This document shows, in pieces, positions 19,510-29,955 of a stretch of DNA of 62,166 bases. Under the pieces are notes generated by a model, which was not told the origin of the DNA, searched no databases, and worked only from the letters and a program-made list of their open reading frames with translations. Origin of the DNA: Tieghemostelium lacteum (taxonomy: Eukaryota > Evosea > Eumycetozoa > Dictyosteliales > Raperosteliaceae); NCBI GenBank assembly GCA_001606155.1, contig LODT01000033.1:1-62166 (forward strand), read 5' to 3'. The translations under genes were made by a program, and so were the position numbers. Positions within the stretch are counted from its first letter, which is position 1; every line of letters starts with the position of its first letter.

Positions 19510-20417
19510 GGTAGACAGTAATGTTGTAGAAACAATAAAGCCACCATTATTTTAATTTGAAATTGATTCAAATACCTCAAAACAGTGTTAATACACAACA
19601 ATATTTTAATTTATTTAACTAAAATTCTAATATTTTACAAAGACTGTATTTTGTTGCACTTATAATGTTTTTAAATTGATGTTAGTTTAAATTTAAACTA
19701 AGTCTTTGAACTTTAATTTGTTTAAAAAATAATAAAATAGATAAATTAAATAGATAGTTTACACAGCTAATAGTCTTAAGAGTTAATTATTTGTAAGTTT
19801 ATTTAAATTCTATGTTATAGGAATACAAGATTAAAATAATTGTTTTTCATTCACTTTATTGTACAATTGTATATCATAATGAAGTATTTGCATTTATCTT
19901 AATACTATCAATAGATAATATTTGGTATTTATGAACTCTTCATTTCATTAGAAAATCAGATATACAACAACTTTTTAACTAATATCAATTAAAATACCTA
20001 TTTCTGTTTTGTATTTCAGTTTTTCAAAATCTTATAGATTTTGGTTATTTCTCAAGTTTTACCGTAATATATTACCATTTTGTTTGTCCATACACTTATT
20101 CATACCAAATCTTCATTTTCTTGAAAATATAAGGAAACTTGTGAATTTGTAAGAGACTTACGATGAAGATAATTGAGTGGTTACTATTGGTTTCAATGTC
20201 ACACCAAAAATGACTGATACCAGAAGACTTATGATTACAAAGATTTAAAATTTTAAATCGTTTTCTGGTGTTTATGAAGTTGGACCACTTTTAGAGAAGA
20301 ATTTTTAATATAAGTTTGAGATTTTTGTAATTTCTATTGTATATGAAGATGTGCAATCCAGATCAACTTCATTTTTTTTAAAAAACGAACGATATTTTAT
20401 GATACAATAGAGATACA
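19510..20417. repeat. Duplicated spacer, type 1 promoter side (unit 2)
   Basis: Non-coding part of the duplicated unit, equivalent to 60670-61379 and, inverted, to 11599-12364. Within it, 20080-20160 on the minus strand encodes a second short SMC4 piece (SLTNSQVSLYFQENEDLV, later WTN), so two SMC4 fragments point towards each other inside the spacer. The last 130 bp are the type 1 LRR promoter (GATATTTTATGATACAATAG). Confidence 0.7.
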
Positions 20418-22113
20418 ATGAATAATGATGTAAAATTTCAAGAATCATTCAACAACAAAATAATAAGAAATGAAATTTTGAGGAATATCAATTCAATTCA
20501 AGATCTGTTCAGATTAATGTTGACATCAACAAACAACAAACAATTAATCACAAGATCATTGGATATTCTTGATTTCACTCTTGATTTCAGTCATCCTGAA
20601 TCAAAATTATTGATATCAATTCTCAAATATATCAATAGATTTCATAAATTGACACTTTACCATCCAACAGATGAATCATTAAATTTGATTGAAAGTGTTG
20701 ATATTCTCGAGATCCACAGATCAAAAATTCAACATTCCAACACAATAAATCATTTATCGAATATCATCAAAAATCCATTAATCATTGATAAAATGCATTC
20801 AAAAGGTATAATCTGTAACACAAAACCATTGATGAAATTCAACAACTCACCTCAATGGTCATGTGTGACATTAGATGATGGTTTCAACATTGAAACTCAC
20901 AATATCACTTCACTCACCAATAGAATAACTCTCATAGAATCCTTTGAATATACAGAATCTGACTGTATTGATAAATTCATCAGAACCAAAATATTCTCAA
21001 ATCTGAAAGAGATCAATTTAGAATGGCAAAATAGGCTTTATTTAGATGATGAAATGTTAAAACATTTAGCTGAAGGTTCTGAATGTGGAATTGAAATTCT
21101 TAAACTATCTTATTGGAGAGAGGATATCACAGATGAAGGACTCATTCATTTTAAAGACACTGTCAAGGTACTTTGGTTAAGAGATATGTCACGTTATGAT
21201 GTTACTGGCAAATCAATTTCAGAATTCACACAATTGGAAGAACTTAAAATTAGAAGATGCCATAGTATACAAACTGAAAATATTGAAAGATTATGTAGAG
21301 GTGGAAAACTTAAATCATTAAGTTTGGATATTTTTGAAAAGTGTCAATCATATGATTCATTTTCCAATTTACAATATTTCAGAGTAATGACGCACGCATT
21401 CAACAAAATTAGACAACTTCCAGCAGGAAAACGATTCATCACTCATCTTTATATCAATAAATTTTTAATAGAGGAAAATTACTTTTCAGATTTTTCTAAT
21501 CTTCAAGTATTTGATGTAAACCCAAATAGACGGTGCTGGACAACATCAAAACTCATCACCAATATTTTCTCAAACAGAAATCCAAATATTGGACCACTCG
21601 AACATCTCACAATTTTTGACTCAAATATTGATGATGAAACTCTTCAATATCTCATTGGAACAAGATCAATTAAGATATTCATAAACCACAATATCACCTC
21701 CAAAGGAATATCATTTCTTGATGGAATTGAAAGAATTGAATTGAGAACTTGTTCGAAAATTGATGACAATGCAATGAAATATCTTTGGAATGCCAAAGCA
21801 GTATCAATTATCAACTGTCCATTGATCACAAGTGAAGGATACAAACAACTTCAACATGTCAAACATTTGACAATCTCTAATTATAAATTCCCTCACAATT
21901 CATTTCAATACCTCTCAAATATTGAAACTCTTGAAGTTATCAAATTTGAAAAGTATTATGACTTAGACTATCGTGAAGAGGATGTCGGAATGGCACCAAA
22001 ATTTCAAGATGACAGTCAAGCAGTTTCACAAGAAATTATTCAACAATATTGATTTTTTTAAACAAATTTTGCTCGATATTCATGATTTTGAAAAAAAACA
22101 TGATTCATGACCT

Positions 22114-23207
22114 TTATTTTTTTGAATTGCTACAAAACAATAGATATTGGAGTTGTTCAGTATTGAGCTGAGTAGATGTCAAGTATACCAAAGTTTCTTT
22201 GGACACAAGTTCTTCATTTAGGTTCGTTAATAATTTTTCAACAGAAGCTATGGCTGTTGTTAAAAATTCCTTGGATCTGCTCTGGTAATTTGATTTATCC
22301 AACTGGGTAAATATTGAAACAGATTTAATGGAACTACAGTCACACACAATTATACCATCATTGGATTTAACAGGTACCTCAGGTGTGGGTTGTAAGGCTT
22401 CAATAACTATAGGTGGATCATCTATCTTAGGTAGCATTAAAGTTTGATTATTGATTTTAAAATAGTTCTTGTTTTTCCTATACAGTAATGGTAGAGCATA
22501 TGAACAAAGATTAATATAAAGACTAAGTTTAACTTTTGTAACTTTAAAGGTTTTGTATTTTGTGCTACATACTTTGCTGATCCTTTGATTGATTCAGTCA
22601 TCGATAATGCATTCAATTCTTTGGTTGAGCCATCATCTGCATTAATATATTTAATAATGTTTTGTGCTTCCTCTAGTTGTGACTTCTTTAGCTCCAGCTT
22701 CTTTTGGTTGTTTAGTTCTTTTTTAGCATCTAGATTAGCCTTTTTACTCAGAGCTGGCTTTTCAATGTTGGTTTTGCTCTCTGGGTGCTTGGAAATATTA
22801 TGGCAATTTGAAATAGAAAGGCATTTTTGTTGCTTAGTACAACGATGTACAATACGGAATCTTTTGGACACATCACATTGCCCCTTGGGCTTTCTTAGAT
22901 GGCAGTTTGAACACAATTGTCCAGTTTGTTCACTGGCCTCTTTATTATTTTTTACTATATCATTTAATACTACACCATTGATACAACCATATGTCACAGG
23001 ATTTATGGTTACACATGTATCATCAACCTCCTCTTCATTTTCTTCATCTTCGTCACCTTCTTCTAATTCATATTCATCATCATCCTCCTCTTCAAATTCA
23101 CTTACTTCTACATCTGATTCTTCATTTATATCAATTATTTTTTTATTTTTTTTATTATTAATTATTTTATTATTGATTGGTTGTAATTTTCTTTTTTTAT
23201 TATTCAT
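22114..23207 (-). CDS. Transposon accessory protein, acidic and Cys-rich
   Basis: Exon 1 23207-22534 and exon 2 22477-22114, joined in phase 2 (a donor 9 nt upstream, at 22542, also keeps frame), about 345 residues. Residues 1-25 are Lys/Asn-rich (nuclear-localisation-like), 30-62 strongly acidic, then a Cys/His cluster at about 99-135 (LCSNCHLRKPKGQC ... HRCTKQQKC ... NCH) that looks like a zinc-binding knuckle, then a Lys-rich helical part. The C-terminal half (IVIEALQPTPEVPVK ... EQLQYLLFCSNSKK) has no recognised domain. It lies inside the transposon, divergent from the transposase by about 310 bp. A DNA- or cofactor-binding role in transposition is a guess; no family was recognised. Confidence 0.7.
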
Positions 23208-23518
23208 TATATATAATGTTGATTTACTATCTATATGTGTGTTATCTTGAGGTGAAAAAAATACTAAGATAAAAGATCTTTCTGGAGAAATTCCAAATGG
23301 TTGATAATCATTGAAACTGTTTTATGATAAACATACAACCTGTATGACAACATTTAAAAATCAATGGCGACATTGAACACTTAAATAAACTAATTGGGAA
23401 TTATTAACATATTGATTGAATATTTTCTTGGAAGGTTTTGAAGATATTTATTTAAAATACGTTCACGTTCAAACACGTGTTTGAAATAATTTATAATAAC
23501 TGTACCTTAATTATTACA
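23208..23518. promoter_or_regulatory. Bidirectional spacer inside the transposon, with E-box palindrome
   Basis: Separates the two divergent transposon genes. It contains an 18-bp perfect palindrome TTCAAACACGTGTTTGAA at 23468-23485 centred on CACGTG, 33 bp before the transposase ATG. Such a site could bind a bHLH-type factor or the transposon's own protein; this is inference. Confidence 0.5.
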
Positions 23519-24654
23519 ATGATTGAAGTGGATCCAATATCAATTAGAAAGTCAACAAGACTCAGGTTCCACAAAAATTATAGATTGAGAAGAATATCAG
23601 CAGCTGCATATTCTTTCTCAAATAAAATTAAAAAGGTAACTGATATAACAGGTCTAAAGTATGGTACTATAAAATATTGGAGAAAAAAAGTAAGGGATAA
23701 CTCCTTCCATAATCAAAAGTGGGGTGGGAGAAGACACTCTCATTTAACAGACAGACAAAGATATGGTGCTGCCAAATTAATTGTCCACATAATTAAATTT
23801 AACCCCACATTCACTGTTAACCAACTAAGGTTAAAACTAATATCATTTGGATTTCATCTAAAAGAAAGGTATTATAATACAATATTTAATTAATTTATCT
23901 CTATTTCATTTACATTTATTTATTTACAAATATATTAATTTATTATTCAATTATTTTATTTTTATTCGTCTACTGTAGTTATATCAGAAAACTATTAAAG
24001 GATATGAATTGGTCTTTTAAAATCCCTGAATATAAACAAATCAATAAATATAGACACGAGAATATGATGTTGTATGCTGGCCATTTGTTTTATACCAATA
24101 CCAATGATTGGTCCAAGTTTGTATTCTTGGACGAGGTTCATTTCAATAGCAGAGATCTCCGTAAGAAAAAGGTACTTGGTCCAAAGAATGATAAAGTCTT
24201 TGTAAAAACCGACACCTGCTTATCCACCAGTTTCTCTATGAGCTCAATGGTTAGGTATGATGGTTCAATGTTTGTTTCTCCATATAGACAAACAAATGAT
24301 CAATTCAATGCAAGAGACTTTATCATAGAAGCCCTCAAATCCAAATTCATATTGCCTGGTGATATATTATTCATGGATAACGCTGCTGTTCACACTGGTT
24401 GTGAAACCTTCCAGGTGTTGTGTTTAGTTCTTGAAGGGTTAAATATCACTTTAAGATTCTTGCCAGCTTATTCTCCTGAGCTCAATCCAATTGAACTATG
24501 TTTTGGGTATGTCAAGAATTTTATTAGAAGACATCGATCTGATCTAGAAATGGATCTCCATGGACTAGTTTCTATTGCTTTTCTTTTACTCTGTCAAAAA
24601 CCAGATACAATTAAATCATTTTTCAAGAAAGCTATTAGAAAATGGCATGATTAA
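23519..24654 (+). CDS. Tc1/mariner-type DDE transposase (two exons)
   Basis: Exon 1 23519-23868, intron 23869-23978 (GTATTA...CTGTAG), exon 2 23979-24654, phase-2 join, 341 residues. The N-terminal 115 residues carry two helix-turn-helix-like parts (KKVTDITGLKYGTIKYWRKK and TVNQLRLKLISFGF), as in paired-type binding domains. Catalytic residues: D168 (VFLDEVHF), D250 (LFMDNAAVHT), E289 (SPELNPIELCFGYVK); 38 residues lie between the second D and the E, against 34 in classical Tc1. The ATG at 23519 is used because the upstream in-frame extension begins with GTG. Frame and triad are intact, so the protein is probably active or recently so. Confidence 0.9.
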
Positions 24655-24956
24655 TAAAAGTCATTAATCATGTTTTTTTTCAAAATCATGAATATCGAGC
24701 AAAATTTGTTTAAAAAAATCAATATCTCAGTAAAATCAAAATTATCAAAATTTTTGAAGATCCTGAGTTTCTCAGTGATGATTCAATTCGATATCTAATT
24801 TCTCAAGGTGTTAGAATTGAAAATCATAAAACTAAAGAATACATTTTTTACAAATAAATAAAGTTACCTTCAACATTTCTCATGGAACCTCTAAATTATA
24901 AACCAAAAGAATTTTGATTCAAGTATTACCATCTTTACATTATATTCAAATATAAT

Positions 24957-25425
24957 CTTCTCCATCTATACTCCTACCTCTCACCCCTTCCCAACTAAAA
25001 ATGGAAAAAAAATACCATTTCAACTGTACCAAACTACTCTTAACAATTAGGAAAGATAAAGATCCAAACCACCACAACATAATAATCCTTTACATTACCA
25101 AATCTCTTCCATTAGACTACTCTAACAAAAGTGCACCTTCAACACAGTCTCTGAATCTATCTCCACCCACATCTTTTTTGACTGTCTAACAACCACTGAA
25201 TACACCCACCAATTCAAAAACACAATCAAATATTTCCAACTCAAAGATATTGAATGGACTCCCACTTCAATTCTCAACATCTACAATAGTAAATACCACA
25301 TAATTCTAATTGCCACCTTCAAATTAATTTGGAACAAATGGACATCATTCTCATAAATTGATAAATCCATTTTAATCAAAATACCTCCCTTAACCAAATC
25401 CTAAATATAATTAAAAAATTTTCAA
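24957..25425 (+). mobile_element. LINE fragment in the 3' flank of LRR copy D
   Basis: Encodes MEKKYHFNCTKLLLTIRK, DPNHHNIIILYITKSL, SESISTHIFFDC, EYTHQFKNTIKYFQLKDI, IYNSKYHIILIATFKLIWNK and NQILNI. Same ORF2 tail as the other pieces, 5'-truncated and broken. The flank of LRR copy 57752 lacks it: there ATCTTTACAT continues directly into TTCAAATTTAGAATG, which here resumes at about 25428. TTCAAAT appears on both sides, a likely short target duplication. Confidence 0.7.
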
Positions 25426-25427
25426 AT

Positions 25428-25677
25428 TTAGAATGATTTTTCTTATCTACTTGTAGACTATTGTTTCTATGATTCTTTTTCATAGTTTTTATTGAAGATT
25501 TAAACATCTTAATGAAGTTAAACCTATTATCTATTCGGTTGGTGAAGATTTTCTTCAAAAATAGCTATTCTTTTATTAGAACCAATTGTCAAATATCAAT
25601 TTGTGTATAGAACTTGTAAGATTATTTTTCTTATCATATAATACCAAAACTCTAAATTTCAGGAAATTAATTTCTTT
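25428..25677. repeat. Extended LRR 3' flank, duplicated
   Basis: Homologous, inverted, to about 57430-57675 downstream of LRR copy 57752 (shared words include TTAAACATCTTAA, GGTTGGTGAAGATTTTC and AATACCAAAACTCTAA). This shows that the segmental duplication runs several hundred bases past the LRR stop codons. No gene. Confidence 0.65.
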
Positions 25678-25797
25678 TGCAATGAAGGGAGGGTATAACT
25701 ATTATGTAAAAGGGATTAATCGGATACTAGGTAATCATCCTCTTATGCCTCTTCTCCTTATCATAAGACCTTCTGGTTTCTTTTCACTTTCACTACA
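25678..25797 (-). repeat. Dispersed ~120-bp MITE-like repeat, copy 2
   Basis: Starts TGCAATGAAGGGAGGGTATAA and ends in the complement of CCAGAAGGTCTTATGATAAGG plus a GAAAGTGA-type end. The A-box-like core is decayed here (TTACATAATAG). It is inverted relative to copy 57154-57287 when both are compared with the shared LRR flank, so it moved or flipped independently of that flank. Confidence 0.5.
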
Positions 25798-25844
25798 GTT
25801 TCCATAATTACTCTTGATGTAGGAATTGTAGTACAATGAACTGA

Positions 25845-26160
25845 AAGAAACAAGAAGGATATGGGTGCAATTAGAGCACTCTTTATTTGTAGTCTAAAGG
25901 AAGTGATTTGGAAGCGGAATAATATTTTGTTGTGGTTTGGGTCTTTGACTTTACCAATTGTTTATAGTAGTTTGGAATAGTTGAAATGGTGTTTTTTCTC
26001 CATTTTTAATTGAGAAAAGGTGAAATTGATTTGGAATATAAGGTAATCGTTGATAGAAAAGAAGAATTTTGTAAGAGAGTTGGTGACCTACCTCTTTTGA
26101 GTGGTTGAAGATAGGTTCTGGGTAATGGTTTAGATTGTATTTTGGGTTTATCTTTGTCAA
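25845..26160 (-). mobile_element. LINE fragment, minus strand
   Basis: Minus-strand words RGRSPTLLQ, LYSKSISPFLN, IKNGEKTPFQLFQTT match the beginning of the LINE piece at 16195-16560 (GGTAGGTCACCAACTCTCTT shared). It covers a more N-terminal part of the ORF2 tail than 24957. Broken, no RT motifs. Confidence 0.55.
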
Positions 26161-26544
26161 AATAATATAAATTGATTAATGTAAATAAATATCTTATAGT
26201 AAATATATAATAATTAATTTTGTATATTTCTTTATGTTTATTCGAGAAAAATGAGATTTTAAAGAGTATAAATATAAAATTAATACAACAAACTAAATTG
26301 GGCTTAAAAAAAATAATATAAGTCACTGGCAGAAGCTGATACATCTAGATACTTTACATTTGGTGTAACTGTGAATATTGGTGGTGCTTTAAATATTGAT
26401 CTGTAAATTTGATCAGTTTAAAGAAGGCTTTCTGTTGATGGTATTCCAGTTTCAATCTGGTTTTTAAAAAATTTTATTTTAAAATTGCATTATTGTTGGT
26501 AATGAGAAAATAAAATTTAGTTTTTTTATTTTAAAATATCCAGA
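26161..26544. other. Unassigned region
   Basis: Mostly A/T-rich. A short open segment at about 26332-26406 (EADTSRYFTFGVTVNIGG then a few residues and stop) follows a CAG acceptor-like site and has coding-like composition, but no matching first exon was found. Left unassigned. Confidence 0.3.
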
Positions 26545-26738
26545 ATGTTCCCAAATATCAATAATACTAGATGTCAAAGTAATTACTATTAAATAATCGT
26601 TTTTCAAATCCAATTATTAATATAGCTTCAATATTAGACTCAACAACCAACATTACTACTGTAACTTTTTCCTATAGTATCAATTCAAAACCATCTTCTT
26701 CAGCTAAATCCGGTAGCAGTAGAGCCCGTAGAATTTAA
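26545..26738 (+). CDS. Small two-exon gene 4 (48-residue Ser/Arg protein)
   Basis: Function unknown. Exon 1 26545-26578 (34 nt), intron 26579-26625 (GTAATT...AATATAG), exon 2 26626-26738 (113 nt, the same length as in small genes 1 and 2), phase-1 join, 48 residues. Starts MFPNINNTRCQTSILD; Ser/Thr-rich middle; basic end SAKSGSSRARRI. The 47-bp intron is short even for this genome, which lowers certainty. Confidence 0.5.
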
Positions 26739-26920
26739 AAATCAAAAATTGAATGATCAATTTGAATAAAAATTATCATCTATAAAATTAGACTATTATC
26801 ATAATAGTTATTTTATCATTTTCATAATTTAGATATTTACAATAATGATTTGATTATCGAGAAACCCATTTTATAAAAATTTTATTTTGCTCAACATAAA
26901 ATCCCAAATCCAATACCATC

Positions 26921-27121
26921 ATGAATAATAATATTAGACAATCTGGATTTATTTCAGGTAAATACTACAGATTATTTATCTAATAATACAATGAATATTT
27001 ATTGAAATATTTTTGTATAGGAACATCCACAAGTATTACAGCAACTATCACAGACTCTGACCCCAATATTATGAAATCAGGAGGTTTCAGAAGAGGTAGA
27101 CCAAGTTTTAATTTATTCTAA
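26921..27121 (+). CDS. Small two-exon gene 5 (45-residue protein)
   Basis: Function unknown. Exon 1 26921-26957 (37 nt), intron 26958-27020 (GTAAAT...TATAG), exon 2 27021-27121 (101 nt), phase-1 join across a Gly codon, 45 residues: MNNNIRQSGFISGTSTS at the start and GGFRRGRPSFNLF at the end. The MxNNIR start matches small gene 1. Splice sites are strong. It is convergent with pex16, 123 bp apart. Confidence 0.6.
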
Positions 27122-27244
27122 ATTTTTAGTACAAATTACACTTCATAGTTAATAAATTGAATTATCATTATTGCATATATTCATAAATGTGTATATAATA
27201 TAGTAATACTTCAAAGAACTTCTTAAAAAAGTATTTTATTATAA

Positions 27245-28482
27245 TTAAGAAGTTGAAGTGTAGAAATATCTAGTTCTCATTGCACTTATATAACTTAATA
27301 ATATATCAATTAGAATCTTCAGAATTGGTATCTTTTTGAAAAAGTTTAGTAATCTAATGACAACACCATCACCAATAAACTTATCATAGAAAGGTTTTCT
27401 AATGATATAGTAGAGCAAAAGTTTCTTTCTTCTGTTGAGTTCCAATTGCTCCAATGTGGATATAGGCACTCTCTGAGGTTGACTATTATGTCCAAACTCT
27501 GAAAATGATCCACTAAGTAACTCAATAAACAGTGATATAAACCATGGTTTCCATGATCTTTTATCACAAATACATCTAGAAATCCAGTAGATCACCGGTC
27601 TGAATATATTTAATAGCTCACCAATCACCTTTGTAGTTAAATCCCTAGGTGCATATGGTGGCAATAATGGAATCATTGTGGAATCTTGTGGAGGGCTTTT
27701 TAATTCCTTCTCTAATTCTGCTTGTTGTGTTGATGTATTCTTATAATCATCTAATAGAGTTTTCCTCTTTCCTTGTATATAATCATTATTGGTATCATGT
27801 ACACTCTCTTTACTACTATTACTATTTCGTCTATCGTATTCGTCTATAATTGATTTTACATCTTGTGAAGGTACATGAAATGAATTATGTATCAACATAT
27901 TTCCATTTGTTTTTATCAATAAATTTACTCTTAATAATGCTCTAAATTTAGATATATAAACTTATTAGTATCCACGTCATATATCTTTATATTAAGATAT
28001 ATATAAATTATATATCTAAATCTCTAATAAATATTACTTTAATAATTCGATTATCAATATAGTTGTTTTCCTACCAAACTTTGAAAACTTTTTACTTGCT
28101 AATACTTCTAAAAATAACTCTAGATTTTGTATTATATTTATCCATTTTAGTGTAGGTAGATAGTAATGTGGTGGTAAAACATCACCATTTGATGTCTTTG
28201 AATGATTTGCAAGTAACAAAACATTTGCAGACTCATAATCTATAAATAATTGAAATAGATTCGTTATACTATATACTATATATTATAATTTAAATTGAAA
28301 TATTAATATAATATAATCATATTTGAAGATAAAGGAAAATATGTCATACAAGCTTCTGAAAATAATTCTGAGTCACTGTATCTTCCGGGTAGGAACATAA
28401 TCAGTGATCTTATAGTTGTAAAACTATCTCCATTCGTTACTAGAAATTTAGTAATTGGTGAGAGATTTAAATAATCTGACAT
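27245..28482 (-). CDS. pex16: Peroxin PEX16 (three exons)
   Basis: Peroxisomal membrane protein needed for membrane biogenesis and PEX3 recruitment. Exons 28482-28350, 28239-28038 and 27941-27245, with GTATGA...TATAG and GTAATA...TTTAG introns, join to 343 residues (human 336). Diagnostic words: ESANVLLLANH near residue 48, RSWKPW at 240-245, LLLYYIIRKPFYDKF at 286-300 and a RTRYFY end corresponding to KIYFYSW in animals. The segments around 116-125 (ALLRVNLLIKTNGNM) and 85-110 are hydrophobic or amphipathic as in the family. Residues 145-200 are a divergent Ser/Asn-rich insert. Start chosen because the first exon reads MSDYLNLSPITKFLV and continues in frame into the conserved body. It shares a 313-bp divergent promoter with the SNH/SANT gene. 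Confidence 0.95.
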
Positions 28483-28795
28483 TTCTCCCTATCTCTCTAT
28501 CTCTCTGTTTTAAAATTTCTATTTATGAGAATATATAATAATCTTTGGTTTGTGTTTATTCAAATAAATTTAAAAAATGAAAAATTTTAAAAAATATTCA
28601 TCATCTGGATACTAAAATGGAATGAATATCATTTCAATGATTTTAAATTAAAGTGTATCTATTATTGTGATGAATAAAATATAAAAATCTAATCAAGTAA
28701 TCAAGATGGGAATTGACTAAGTAAGTTGATATTTTTTAAAATTTTTTTTTTAATTTGTTTTTTTTGTTAAATTTTTTGGTGATTCGGACTAAATT
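28483..28795. promoter_or_regulatory. Divergent promoter, pex16 / SNH-SANT gene
   Basis: A/T-rich 313-bp spacer between two divergent starts. A CT-repeat (TCTCTCTATCTCTC) lies about 10-25 bp upstream of the pex16 ATG, and a T-rich stretch precedes the plus-strand ATG. Presumed shared promoter; no specific site recognised. Confidence 0.4.
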
Positions 28796-29890
28796 ATGAA
28801 TTCTACACAAGTTCAACAACAATCTCAACCACAGCAAAGAATTTGGCCATCGGTTGTCATTACAAACGATATCGTCGCAAAGGTATTTATTTTATTTTAA
28901 TTTTTTTTTTACAATAAATACTCAATCTATATTTTTTTAATTATAATAAATTTATTATTTCTATTTTTAATTATATTAATTTTACTAATTATATACATAA
29001 ACACACAACACTCTAAAGACATTAGAAGAAAATAAATCAATACTACAAGCTATATATGAAAAACAAAATCTAGGTAAACTAAGTGATTGTATATCCTATT
29101 TTAGCAAATTACAAGGTAATCTATATAATTTATCATGTATTGCAGATCAACATGTATGTATTTTTATTATCAATAGATAGGCTATTTAATATTATATTAA
29201 TATGTATATGTATATAATAGAAACTACAATCAAGATCAAGTTCAACTAGTAATATAACACAACAACAAAATGGACAAAATACACAAATAACACCAAATGT
29301 AAATATTAGCCCACAACAACAACAGATTCAAAGAAGCCAAACTGCCCCTTCATTACAAAGTGTCAGTAATTCACAGGTACCAACTTCACAGGGAACTCCC
29401 AATAGCACCAATACATCAACTAGTACAATTGTACCAACTCAAAGTTTATATAGTAGTGCACCTGTTACTACACCACAACAACAACAACAGGTAACAACAC
29501 CACAACAACCAACATATCAACAAACACAACAATCTATAACATCACCAAATGGTAATAATGAATATATAAATAATGGTACACCACCCATTAATACCAATAC
29601 TAAAGTACCAAGTCCTTCAAATACATATTCACCACAACAACAACAACAAATTCAACAACAATCTCAAAATTCACCTACTGTGACAAATGTAGCTATAAAT
29701 CAACAGGTTGTATCTACACCTCAACAGCAACAACAGATATCTACACCTCAACAGCAACAGAATACACCACAACAACAATATTCAAATAGTAGTAGTGTTT
29801 CATTAATGTCACCTCAAATTCAACAAAATACACCACAACAACAAGCACCTATTCCATCACCACAACAACAACAGTTTGTGAATAATGCCC

Positions 29891-29955
<65 letters not shown>

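Larger units (their letters stand above)
22049..24722 (+). mobile_element. Tc1/mariner-superfamily transposon, 2674 bp
   Basis: Bounded by inverted repeats that are identical for 57 bp (outer end TTGATTTTTTTAAACAAATT, inner part ending in CATGATT) and continue with few mismatches to about 70 bp. It sits on a TA dinucleotide: TA at 22047-22048 and TA at 24723-24724; intact LRR paralogues show the unoccupied site CAACAATATCTCAG. It carries two divergent spliced genes, a transposase to the right and a Cys-rich protein to the left. Near-perfect ends and open frames show that the insertion is young. An accessory gene is uncommon in Tc1/mariner elements. Confidence 0.93.
20418..24857 (+). pseudogene. 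LRR-family copy D, split by a DNA transposon
   Basis: The reading frame runs 20418-22046 and then enters the transposon terminal repeat, which supplies a TGA right after ...EIIQQY (residue 544). The missing 3' end (LSKIKIIKIFEDPEFLS ... KEYIFYK) resumes at 24725-24857 beyond the transposon. Outside the insertion the frame is intact, so the insertion is the only obvious damage and is recent. A truncated 544-residue protein could still be made. Variable windows: ESFEYTESDC, SYWREDITDEG, RDMSRYDVTG, MTHAFNKIRQLPAG, NKFLIEENYF and REEDVGMAPKF. Type 1 promoter. Confidence 0.9.

Noticed and set aside
22585-23250. 221-codon plus-strand ORF rich in Ser
   Set aside because: Antisense shadow of the acidic region of the transposon accessory gene.
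23477-23518. Extension of the transposase to 23477
   Set aside because: It begins with GTG inside the palindrome; nuclear genes start at ATG, so 23519 is preferred.
26332-26406. Possible second exon of another small two-exon gene
   Set aside because: No ATG-containing first exon with a GT donor in a compatible phase was found upstream, and the C-terminus is not basic.
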